Positions 29,331 through 37,187 of a DNA stretch of 49,683 bases are shown one piece after another. Every line of letters starts with the position of its first letter. The stretch's first letter is position 1. The notes beneath the pieces are model-generated. The model was given only the letters and a program-made list of their open reading frames with translations, did not search any database and had not been told where the DNA came from. The position numbers and the translations under genes were made by a program. Source of the stretch: Clostridium ihumii AP5 (GTDB taxonomy: Bacteria > Bacillota > Clostridia > Clostridiales > Clostridiaceae); NCBI RefSeq assembly GCF_000612845.1, contig NZ_CCAT010000067.1, forward strand, positions 1-49,683. The letters are read 5' to 3'.

Positions 29331-29937
29331 CTATAATCCTCTTATTTGTCATGATTTTAATTTATTTCAATATATAGGGTTCCAAGCTAAAATTTAAAGC
29401 AATCTCTTTCTCAAATGATACTCTTAAGCTTACAGTTTATTCCTGTTTTTGTATTTGGAAGAAAGTAAGAAGTAAGAGTGAATAGTGAAAAGTTATGTTG
29501 AATATCACGGGGATTGAAATCCCCACTACAATGTTTTATTTGTACTTCAAATAAAATCAGTATAATATTTATCCATAAAAAGTTCATTTTGGAGAATAAA
29601 TTCCCCATTACAATGTTCTTACTAATCACAGTTTCAATAGTAACTATCCCTATTACTTTGGATATTTTATAAAATTCAGTTTTTATATTGTGTTTAAATA
29701 ATTTGCTTTGCAAATTTAATAAAAAATCATTTTTACATTCATTTTCAACTTTCAATTTTCAATTAAACTAATTAGAATTCTCAACTGAAACATGAATAAC
29801 TTAAAGTTTAAACTTGTATTCCTATATTATACCACATATTAATATTGAAATATTTCCCATAAAAATAAGGTAAACCATTAAAGATCTACCTATTTTTTAC
29901 TCTATTACATTTTAAAATCTTATTACTAAATCAAAAT
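29331..29937. other. Gene-free interval rich in repeats and hairpins
   Basis: Contents: the subfamily 2 repeat at 29372-29443; two related hairpins GGGGATTGAAATCCCC (29512-29527) and GGAGAATAAATTCCCC (29590-29605), each followed by a TACAATGTT block; and an AT-rich simple-sequence stretch near 29740-29765. An apparent minus-strand frame of 114 codons crosses these repeats and is judged spurious. Confidence 0.6.
29372..29443. repeat. Dispersed repeat, subfamily 2, copy 2
   Basis: Starts TATAGGGTTCCAAGC like the long-hairpin elements, then continues as in 28083-28141 (CTTTCTCAAATGATA, TTAAGCTTACAGTTTATTC). It links the two repeat groups, because it carries the left end of one and the body of the other. 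Confidence 0.65.
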
Positions 29938-30243
29938 TTATTTTTTACAACAATTTACATGTGTATAACTAATATGTTCATCTGGAAATTTAGCATTACA
30001 TATTTTATCACCAATATTTATAGTTCCCTTACAGTATTCACATGTGCTAGTTTTTATTGCCTTGAACTCAACTCCATTTTTCTTAGGTTTATTTTGTTGT
30101 AATTTATTAATTTCATCCTTATTTATATCATATAATAATGAATTAATATAATTAGAAAAATTACCATTACACTTTATTTTAGCTTTTTTGTTTGCAATTA
30201 TAAAAACATCTTCTTGTAATGCTATAGTCTTTTTTACCGTCAT
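29938..30243 (-). CDS. Ribbon-helix-helix-like protein with C-terminal zinc motif
   Basis: 101 residues from the ATG at 30243, seven bases after GGAGAG; an in-frame ATG at 30258 overlaps that site and is not preferred. The N-terminal half (MTVKKTIALQEDVFIIANKK, then GNFSNYINSLL) has the strand-helix-helix pattern of RHH DNA-binding proteins. The C-terminal half has CEYCKGTINIGDKIC followed by HISYTHVNCC, a CxxC-plus-H/C arrangement that could bind one zinc. It is divergent from the helicase gene at 30398 with a 154-base shared promoter region, so it may regulate that gene; this is inference from position. A role as antitoxin-like autoregulator is also possible. Confidence 0.68.
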   Translation of the reverse strand: MTVKKTIALQEDVFIIANKKAKIKCNGNFSNYINSLLYDINKDEINKLQQNKPKKNGVEFKAIKTSTCEYCKGTINIGDKICNAKFPDEHISYTHVNCCKK

Positions 30244-30397
30244 ATAAAATCTCTCCATATATTAATTTATACTACCATAGTATGAATACATATATTTCTT
30301 GTGAGTCTAAATATTATTTTTTATCCTTATTCAGTTAATGTTTAAACGTTATCATGTTATAATAAAATTACTATTTTGTATATAAAAGGGTGAATTT

Positions 30398-33364
30398 ATG
30401 AGTATTTTAAAAAGTAATAATTTAAAAGATTCCTTAAGTAGTCTCAATGTGAAATCAATTAAAGAAAATAATTTTACATTAAAAGAAGAACTGCTTAAAG
30501 CTAGTGAAACAGGTTTAATTAATAGTAGGGTTGATTCAAATTTAGCACTGACACCAAAGTTAATTATTAATGATTATTCTAAAGGAAGTAAAGTATTAAA
30601 TGAAATTATATATGAGTTAAATAAATGCGAAGAGTTTTTTATTTCTGTTGCATTTATAACTAATAGCGGCATATTACCTCTTTTAGAAACTTTAAAAACA
30701 CTAAATAAAAAAGGCATTAAGGGTAAAATATTAACAACTGATTATCTTAATTTTAGCGAACCTAAAGCATTAAAAAAGCTTCTAGAGTTTTCTAATATTG
30801 AAGTTAGAGTATATAACAAAGAAAACTTTCACACTAAGGGATATATATTTAAACATAGTAACCATTATAAACTAATTGTTGGTAGTTCTAATTTAACACA
30901 AACTGCTTTAACTAAAAATAAAGAATGGAATTTAAAAGTTTCCTCTCTTGAAGAAGGACTTTTAACTGAAAATGTTGTTTGTGAATTTAATACTCTTTGG
31001 AATGATGCTAACGACTTAACTTTAGATTGGATAAATACATATGAAAATATCTATAGAAAGCAGCTTGAATATACTAAAAAAACTACGATTCCAAGCATTG
31101 CTCAATATAAATTAAGACCTAATAAGATGCAGGTAGCCGCAATTGAAAGTTTAAATAAACTAAGAGAAAGTGGAGAGCATAAAGGACTTCTTATTTCAGC
31201 TACTGGAACTGGAAAAACATACTTATCAGCATTTGAACTTAGAAACTATAATCCTAAGAAAGCTTTATTTGTTGTACATAGAGAACAAATAGCAAGACAA
31301 GCATTAGAAAGTTATAAAAATGTATTTGGAGACACTAAATCTATGGGGATTTTATCTGGTAATAGTAAAGATTTAAATAAAGAAATTATATTTTCTACAA
31401 TACAAACTTTATCTAAAGATAAGATTTTAAATAGTTTTAGTAACGATGAATTTGATTACATTATAATTGATGAGGTTCATAAAGCTGGTGCTAATACGTA
31501 TCAAAAAATAGTCAATTATTTTAATCCTGACTTTCTTCTTGGTATGACAGCTACCCCTGAAAGAAGTGATGATTTTGATATATTTAAAATGTTTAATTAC
31601 AATATCGCATACGAAATAAGGCTTAAGCAAGCTTTAGAAGAAGATTTATTATGTCCATTTCACTATTTTGCAATTTCTGATATAACTGTTGATGGTGCTC
31701 AGCTTAATGAAAAATCTGATTTCAAGTTTTTGGTAGCCCATGAGCGAATTAATTATATTATAGATAAAATTAACTTTTATGGTTACTGTGGAGATAGAGT
31801 TAAAGGTCTAGTATTTTGCAGTAATAAAAATGAAGCTATAACACTTTCCAATATTTTTAATTCTCGAGGATACAATACTGTTGCACTAACTGGTGATAAT
31901 ACTCAAGAAGAAAGAAATACTGCTATTGAAAAATTAGAACAAGATGAAAAAAATAATTCCTTGGACTATATTTTTACAGTAGATATTTTTAATGAAGGTG
32001 TAGATATTCCTTCTGTTAATCAAGTTGTAATGCTAAGGCCAACTGAATCATCTATAGTGTTTATTCAACAATTAGGTAGAGGTCTTAGAAAAAACAAATC
32101 AAAGGAATATGTTGTAATCATTGATTTTGTCGGTAATTATGATAAAAACTTTTTGATTCCTATTGCATTATCTGGTGATAGAACTTTTAATAAAGATACT
32201 CTTAGAAAATATGTTTTAGAAGGCTCAAGAATAATTCCAGGTTGTTCCACAATTAATTTTGACGAAATATCTAAAAAGAAAATTTTTGAATCTATTGATG
32301 TTGCTAATTTCAATGATATAAAACTAATTAAAGAAAGCTATAAAAGTTTAAAACAAAAACTTGGCAAAATTCCAACATTATATGATTTTGATAAATATGA
32401 AGCTATAGATCCACTAAGAATTTTTGACAACAAAAATTTAGGTTCTTACCATATATTCTTAAAAAAATACGAAAAAGATTATAACGTCCAATTAAATGAT
32501 ACTGAGGAATTATTTATAGAGTTTATTTCTAAAAAATTAGCATCAGGTAAAAGACCTCATGAACTTTTATTATTAAAATCTATACTAAAAAATGAAACTA
32601 ATCTAATAGATAATTTAATTGTAACTTTAAAAGATACCTATAATATTAATTTCAATAATATTACTAAAACTAATATTATTAATATCTTAACAAATGAATT
32701 CCCTACTGGTACAGGAAGAAAAACTTATTCTAAATGTATCTTTATTGAAAAAACAGATAATGAATATGTTGCATCTAAAGAATTTCTTAGTCTTTTTAAA
32801 AATGTATTTTTTAAAGATATGCTTTATGAATTAATTGACTTTGGACTTAGAAGATACTCTAAAAATTACAGTAATTCATATAAAGACACATGTTTTCAAC
32901 TTTATCAAAAGTATACTTATGAAGATGTTTGTAGATTATTAGAATGGGAAAAAGGCGAAGTTGCTCTTAATATAGGTGGTTATAAATTTGATAAAACAAC
33001 TAAAACCTATCCAGTTTTTATTAATTATGATAAACATGATGGCATTGATGATTCTATTAATTATGAAGATAAGTTTATATCAGAGTCAAAATTAATTGCA
33101 ATATCTAAATCTGGAAGAACTACATCTTCTGATGATGTTGTCCAAGCTTACAATGCATATAAAGACAATGTAAAAATGTATCTATTTGTTAGGAAAAATA
33201 AAGATGATAAAATCTCTAAAGAATTTTATTTTTTAGGAAGTATTCGTGCTATCGGTAATCCAAATCAGTTTATTATGAAAAATACTAATAAAACTGCTGT
33301 TGAAATAGAATATCAATTGCTTACACCTGTTAGATCTGATATTTATGAATATATAACTTATTAA
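30398..33364 (+). CDS. PLD-nuclease / SF2 helicase / DUF3427 protein
   Basis: A 988-residue intact protein. Residues about 50-200 form a phospholipase D-like nuclease domain with FHTKGYIF (H145, K147) and GSSNLTQ (N165). Residues about 235-600 are an SF2 helicase: Walker A GTGKT at 270-274, DEVHKAG near 357, GMTATPERSD near 383, and motif VI QLGRGLRKN near 560. The C-terminal third is DUF3427-like (VALNIGGYKFDKTTKTYPVF and the SGRTTSSDDVVQAY segment). Such PLD-helicase-DUF3427 proteins are stand-alone genes that vary between strains and are suspected restriction or defence factors. A weak ribosome binding site (AAAGGGTGA) lies seven bases upstream. It converges on a Nudix gene and diverges from the RHH/zinc gene. 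Confidence 0.92.
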   Translation: MSILKSNNLKDSLSSLNVKSIKENNFTLKEELLKASETGLINSRVDSNLALTPKLIINDYSKGSKVLNEIIYELNKCEEFFISVAFITNSGILPLLETLKTLNKKGIKGKILTTDYLNFSEPKALKKLLEFSNIEVRVYNKENFHTKGYIFKHSNHYKLIVGSSNLTQTALTKNKEWNLKVSSLEEGLLTENVVCEFNTLWNDANDLTLDWINTYENIYRKQLEYTKKTTIPSIAQYKLRPNKMQVAAIESLNKLRESGEHKGLLISATGTGKTYLSAFELRNYNPKKALFVVHREQIARQALESYKNVFGDTKSMGILSGNSKDLNKEIIFSTIQTLSKDKILNSFSNDEFDYIIIDEVHKAGANTYQKIVNYFNPDFLLGMTATPERSDDFDIFKMFNYNIAYEIRLKQALEEDLLCPFHYFAISDITVDGAQLNEKSDFKFLVAHERINYIIDKINFYGYCGDRVKGLVFCSNKNEAITLSNIFNSRGYNTVALTGDNTQEERNTAIEKLEQDEKNNSLDYIFTVDIFNEGVDIPSVNQVVMLRPTESSIVFIQQLGRGLRKNKSKEYVVIIDFVGNYDKNFLIPIALSGDRTFNKDTLRKYVLEGSRIIPGCSTINFDEISKKKIFESIDVANFNDIKLIKESYKSLKQKLGKIPTLYDFDKYEAIDPLRIFDNKNLGSYHIFLKKYEKDYNVQLNDTEELFIEFISKKLASGKRPHELLLLKSILKNETNLIDNLIVTLKDTYNINFNNITKTNIINILTNEFPTGTGRKTYSKCIFIEKTDNEYVASKEFLSLFKNVFFKDMLYELIDFGLRRYSKNYSNSYKDTCFQLYQKYTYEDVCRLLEWEKGEVALNIGGYKFDKTTKTYPVFINYDKHDGIDDSINYEDKFISESKLIAISKSGRTTSSDDVVQAYNAYKDNVKMYLFVRKNKDDKISKEFYFLGSIRAIGNPNQFIMKNTNKTAVEIEYQLLTPVRSDIYEYITY

Positions 33365-33376
33365 TTTTTTAAATAT

Positions 33377-33412
33377 AAATAGGCAATGAAGTTTAAATTC
33401 CATTGCCTATTT
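33377..33412. terminator. Bidirectional terminator between helicase and Nudix genes
   Basis: AAATAGGCAATG pairs with CATTGCCTATTT around a 12-base loop, with A/T runs on both sides. It serves both convergent genes and overlaps the Nudix stop codon. Confidence 0.85.
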
Positions 33413-33796
33413 ATATTTATCTTTTATACTTTCAACTACTAAAATATCAGCTGGCACCCATCTTTCATTATCTAATTCATCTATCGTTACCCATTTAACA
33501 TCATTATGTGCATTTAAATGTAACGTTCCTCCTGCTATTTCACAGACATAGCAATGCATTGTTAAATGAAAATTAGAATAATCATACTCTACTGTTGTTA
33601 AATATTCTAATTTATCTATATCTAATTCAAGCTCTTCTTTTATTTCACGATGAAGTGCCTCTTCTCTATTTTCTCCACTTTCTATTTTCCCACCTGGGAA
33701 TTCCCACATATCAATAAATTCCCCATATCCTCTACAAGTAATAAAAAACTTATCTTCTTTTCTAATTACAGCAGCAACTACTTCTATTGTCTTCAT
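33407..33796 (-). CDS. Nudix hydrolase, MutT-like
   Basis: A 129-residue single-domain Nudix protein. The Nudix box is GGKIESGENREEALHREIKE followed by ELEL; the metal-binding REIKEE core is intact, while the last glycine of the consensus is replaced by glutamate. The start MKTIEVVAAVIRKEDKFFI and WEFPGGKIE are typical of 8-oxo-dGTP or (deoxy)CTP pyrophosphohydrolases that clean the nucleotide pool. AAAGAGGTG precedes the ATG by about nine bases. It faces the DUF3427 helicase, and I recall Nudix and DUF3427 genes being frequent neighbours or fusions, so the pairing may be functional. Confidence 0.9.
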   Translation of the reverse strand: MKTIEVVAAVIRKEDKFFITCRGYGEFIDMWEFPGGKIESGENREEALHREIKEELELDIDKLEYLTTVEYDYSNFHLTMHCYVCEIAGGTLHLNAHNDVKWVTIDELDNERWVPADILVVESIKDKYK

Positions 33797-34235
33797 CTGT
33801 ATAACACCTCTTTTAATCTTTTTGTAAAACTGTAAATTTTATCTACATTAATTTTAACACATAATCTTTTTTTATAATAATATTAATAATTCTCTCTAAC
33901 TTAAATTAATTATCCTTCTATTCCTCATAACTTAACTGGTTTGATCCTAAAAACATATTACACAAAATTCAATAGACATTAGAATTTTCTAATTTGCTTG
34001 TATTTAGTTTTTATATTAACTTAATTTATTGAAAATTTATAAAGAATTTTAACTAATAGCATAGTATTTAGCTTTGGCATTCCACATGTTAGCATATAGA
34101 TTTCCTTTTTTTAATAAATATGATCAATTCCTTATATTTATTTAAAAGAAAATTTAGTAAAGCCTACAATTTGCATCACTATTAAAAATTGTGATTTAAT
34201 TAGAATATAATAGTTTTTGCATTGGAGGGTTATTT
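33797..34235. other. Gene-free interval
   Basis: Nothing identifiable apart from the Nudix upstream region on the left and the ribosome binding site TTGGAGGG of the VanZ-like gene on the right. No repeat of the window's families was seen here. Confidence 0.5.
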
Positions 34236-34670
34236 ATGAAAAGAAGAGTTATTTTCTGGACTTTATCTATATTTACTATGTTTTTTATATTTCTTATGTC
34301 GCATAGGGATGCCACTACTTCAAATTCTTTAAGTGTTCCCCTTGTTAATTTGTGTGGCTTTTTAGGTCTTGATGTTACAAGTTCCAATTTTGATATTATA
34401 CATACTTTAATTAGAAAGCTTGGTCATATAAGTGAGTTTTTCTTTTTAGATTTTTGTTTATATAATGGACTAATTTGTGATTTTACTTTTAAGAAGTCTG
34501 TATTTTTGGCTTTTATAATTAGCTTCTTATATGCTATATCTGATGAGTTTCATCAATTATTTATTCCTGGAAGATGTGGCAACATTACCGATGTTATGAT
34601 AGATTCATTGGGTATGCTACTCTTTATTTCAATTCTTCTAATTTATAAAAATATAATAAAAAGTAGATAA
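34236..34670 (+). CDS. VanZ-like family membrane protein
   Basis: A 144-residue protein with four membrane helices in the VanZ arrangement. Family motifs are FLMSHRDA after helix 1, RKLGHISEFFFLDF at helix 2 and ISDEFHQLFIPGRCGNITDV with MIDSLG before helix 4. VanZ itself gives low-level teicoplanin resistance, but most chromosomal clostridial members have no assigned role. GGAGGG lies eight bases before the ATG. It is monocistronic and points toward the response-regulator remnant on the other strand. Confidence 0.88.
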   Translation: MKRRVIFWTLSIFTMFFIFLMSHRDATTSNSLSVPLVNLCGFLGLDVTSSNFDIIHTLIRKLGHISEFFFLDFCLYNGLICDFTFKKSVFLAFIISFLYAISDEFHQLFIPGRCGNITDVMIDSLGMLLFISILLIYKNIIKSR

Positions 34671-34734
34671 ACCATAAAAGACTATTTATTTTTATCTTAA
34701 TTAACTATATTACATTAAAAATAGTATTTATTCA

Positions 34735-34948
34735 ACGTCCTTGTTCTTTGACTATTTTATATGCTTTAAATCCATTTCAAATATAATTTCAAGTGTTATA
34801 AATTCTTTGTGATTATCGTATATTTTAGTTTTATTTCGCAATTAAATTCTAACATCCCTAATCTACTATTAATTTTTTATTAGTCCGATTTGATTTTACA
34901 TAAATAATCTTGCTGAACCTTTTCATCCTCAACAATTGCTATCTTCAT
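34735..34948 (-). pseudogene. LytTR-type response regulator remnant (N-terminal fragment)
   Basis: From the ATG at 34948, with AGAGGGG seven bases upstream, the frame reads MKIAIVEDEKVQQDYLCKIK, then SD and a double stop at 34880. This is the typical beginning of a receiver domain (acidic pair ED at 7-8). Further on, in another frame near 34745-34790, LEIIFEMDFKAYKIVKEQG looks like the phospho-site strand and helix 3 of a receiver (DIEMDGFKAAKIIREQ-like). So a regulator gene has been internally deleted and frameshifted. No kinase gene or remnant is seen beside it. Confidence 0.6.
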
Positions 34949-35032
34949 TTTTTCACCCCTCTTCATTTAAATTATACATTTTTTACTAATTTCAACTTAT
35001 ACAAACATGTAAATTATACTTATATCCCAATT

Positions 35033-35260
35033 ATAGTGTTCCAAGTTCAATTTCAAAATAACAAATTTGTCAATTGAAAAATTTTTTTCTTTAATCAATG
35101 AAAAGGAATTATTTAAATAAGTATTTCTTTTAAAATTGATTTAGAAAATTTATTAGAGTTTCTTTGAAATTTTTATGAATAACGTTTTAAATAATTACTG
35201 TTTCCTTTACTGACATTATTCTCATTTGATATTTGAATAAGTCTAAATTTACATATAATA
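35033..35260. mobile_element. Long-hairpin element lacking the RNA core
   Basis: Aligned with 28350-28690: same left end (TATAGTGTTCCAAGTTCAA), same arms (AAAAGGAATTATTTAAA; AACGTTTTAAATAATTACTG), but GATTTAGAAAA joins directly to TTTATTAGAGTTTCTTTGAA, so about 110 bases including the whole 87-nt core are missing. The right terminus has decayed. Most of the 34949-35338 interval is this element. Confidence 0.7.
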
Positions 35261-35297
35261 AAAAAACAGATAATGATTAATTCACTATCTGCTTTTT
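35261..35297 (-). terminator. cotH terminator
   Basis: On the minus strand CAGATAGTG pairs with CATTATCTG around AATTAAT and is followed by seven Ts. It abuts the right end of the repeat element. Confidence 0.85.
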
Positions 35298-35338
35298 ATT
35301 ACTTGACATATTTAATTTGCACTTCATATTTTATGCTT

Positions 35339-36844
35339 TTATTTATTTAATTGATTTTTGATACTTTTACTCATTTGTTCTGCTAATTCTAATATTCCAG
35401 GTAAAGTTTGAGTTTTGCCTCCTTTTTCTTTCATACCATTTTCCTCAAACTTCTCATTAACTCCTTCTGGTAATTCCATTTCTTGTGGCAATTCTGTTTT
35501 TTTCATATCATTAGGGTTTCTCATTTCACCTCTATCTTCGGGCGGCTGTTTATCCATATTATCTTTATTAAGCATATCCATACCTTCTGGTGGATTCATA
35601 TTTTTACCCATATTTTGTTTTGTATTTTCTATAGATGTTTTTATGTTTGTTTCAAATTCTTCATAAGTATAAAAAGCACTTGGATCATTTTTTACATCTT
35701 TTGAAATCAAATTATAAATGTCTTCTGTCATATTCTTTAGATAATCAGAATCTAAATATTTGTTTACTATTTCATCAAGATAATTATAATATTTTTCTTT
35801 ATATTCTTCATTGGAAAATAAAGTATTTATAAGTGGTCTTTGCTCTAATTTAACCATTGATGGTGAATCAATATTAATCAGTTCTTCACTATTGGAATTT
35901 CCTTGCTGAAAACCACCAAAAGCCATATTAAAATCCCATGGTATAATTGTAAACTTGCCATTTTGTTCATACAAGTAATAATTATGAGCAAAAGTTCCTT
36001 GATAGCTATCTAAATTTAATATAGCAGTATTTATTGCTATATACTTTAAAGCTGAATCAACATCTAAATACTTTTCTATATCTTCACCACTATTTAATGC
36101 AGATATCATATTAATAACTTTTTGAAAATCTGCATCTGAATCGCTTTTTAGTTCTAAATTTTTGTAGTTGTCTATACTCTCTCCATTATAAATTAAAGCA
36201 CCGCCATCCTTACCTGTAGATTTATATAAATCTCCTTTAGTATATTCAAAGTTATTTTCAATAAATGGTTCCAATATACTTTCTACAGCTAAATATAATC
36301 CATGATATTCACCATTTATCCATATCTTTGCATAGGCAAACTCTGGTGTTTTTAGACCCATATCTTTAAATATACTATATGCTATAAATTCCCTCATATA
36401 AGTTGGATCAGAATAACAATTATTTAGATTTAATTGAGTAAGTCCACTCATTGTTTGATTTTTTTCATATTTATCAAAGTTTATTTTAAAACTATATCTG
36501 TTTGATTCATCATCACTTGCCACTGCATTTAAACTTGAATTTCCTTTAGTTCTTATTGCAACATTATTATATTTATCTCCATTTATAGTTACATTAGCAT
36601 TTTTATGTTCTTCATCTTTAGCATTATCAAACATATCTTTTAGTTCATTTTCATCAATATCAATATTTATTTCCATTATTTTGCTAGCGTCAAAATACTT
36701 TTCTCCATATCCATTGCCCACCTGTAATTTATCATTACTTTCACTTACTACTTTATCTTTATTAGTTAAATTAGATGACAATATTAAAATACTTAAAATA
36801 GCTAATACAGCTATAATTACTATAATATTTTTCTTGTTTTTCAT
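35339..36844 (-). CDS. CotH-family protein kinase-like protein, membrane anchored
   Basis: A 501-residue protein with an N-terminal membrane anchor (residues 5-24, NIIVIIAVLAILSILIL) and a CotH kinase-fold domain at about 55-390: NVAIRTKGNSSL, YSFKINFDKY, MREFIAYSIFKDMGL, WINGEYHGLYLAVE and IPWDFNMAFGG (the DFN-like metal site). Bacillus CotH phosphorylates spore coat proteins; clostridial homologues with an export signal also occur near extracellular polysaccharide or cellulosome genes. The tail from about 405 is rich in M, P, N and E with PPEGMDM and ELPEGV. GGAGGG precedes the ATG by nine bases. Monocistronic. Whether it acts on spores or surface proteins is open. Confidence 0.9.
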   Translation of the reverse strand: MKNKKNIIVIIAVLAILSILILSSNLTNKDKVVSESNDKLQVGNGYGEKYFDASKIMEINIDIDENELKDMFDNAKDEEHKNANVTINGDKYNNVAIRTKGNSSLNAVASDDESNRYSFKINFDKYEKNQTMSGLTQLNLNNCYSDPTYMREFIAYSIFKDMGLKTPEFAYAKIWINGEYHGLYLAVESILEPFIENNFEYTKGDLYKSTGKDGGALIYNGESIDNYKNLELKSDSDADFQKVINMISALNSGEDIEKYLDVDSALKYIAINTAILNLDSYQGTFAHNYYLYEQNGKFTIIPWDFNMAFGGFQQGNSNSEELINIDSPSMVKLEQRPLINTLFSNEEYKEKYYNYLDEIVNKYLDSDYLKNMTEDIYNLISKDVKNDPSAFYTYEEFETNIKTSIENTKQNMGKNMNPPEGMDMLNKDNMDKQPPEDRGEMRNPNDMKKTELPQEMELPEGVNEKFEENGMKEKGGKTQTLPGILELAEQMSKSIKNQLNK

Positions 36845-37031
36845 AAGATTCTACCCTCCAATATAATTACTTATTTCTATGTAATTATACAAATACTACC
36901 TTAATCCAAACTTAAATTTATAGTCTTATTTAAATAAAAATGGGGTTGTATCAAAATAACTTAGTTAATAAATGAATTAATAAGTTTAATTTAAAATTAT
37001 AAACTATATTATTAAATTAATGAAAAATATA

Positions 37032-37064
37032 AGGCTATTGGTAAACTTTAAATACCAATAGCCT
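37032..37064 (-). terminator. Terminator hairpin downstream of dxs
   Basis: AGGCTATTGGTA pairs exactly with TACCAATAGCCT; on the minus strand it is followed by TATATTTTTC. It is 124 bases after the dxs stop and lies inside the inverted-repeat element. Confidence 0.7.
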
Positions 37065-37134
37065 GTTCCTTGATTAACATTATTCTCATTTAATATTTGA
37101 GTAATTTCATTTTTCAACTTGTAACCCTATATTT
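37064..37134. repeat. Right-end fragment of the long-hairpin repeat family
   Basis: CTGTTCCTTG, ATTCTCATTTAATATTTGAG and TTTCATTTTTCAACTTG, then AACCCTATAT, follow the right end of 28350-28690 nearly base by base, including the terminal AACCCTAT. Confidence 0.7.
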
Positions 37135-37187
37135 TAACAAAAATATTTTTGATACAGCCCCATTTTCTACTAAATACTTTTGAAAAT

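Larger units (their letters stand above)
36937..37166. mobile_element. Non-coding element with about 22-bp terminal inverted repeats
   Basis: AAAATGGGGTTGTATCAAAA at 36937 and the complement of AAAATGGGGCTGTATCAAAA ending at 37166 face each other, with one mismatch in those 20 bases. GGGGxTGTATCAAAA is a typical insertion-sequence end. The 230 bases between have no gene but include a terminator hairpin and the right end of the long-hairpin repeat family, so one mobile unit appears nested in or fused with another. Confidence 0.65.

Noticed and set aside
29505-29622. Possible CRISPR array from the repeated CTACAATGTT blocks
   Set aside because: Only two units, unequal flanks and no cas genes in the window.
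29411-29755. Minus-strand open frame of 114 codons
   Set aside because: It runs through repeats and hairpins, has no ribosome binding site, and its product is a mix of low-complexity and repeat-derived sequence. Chance frame.
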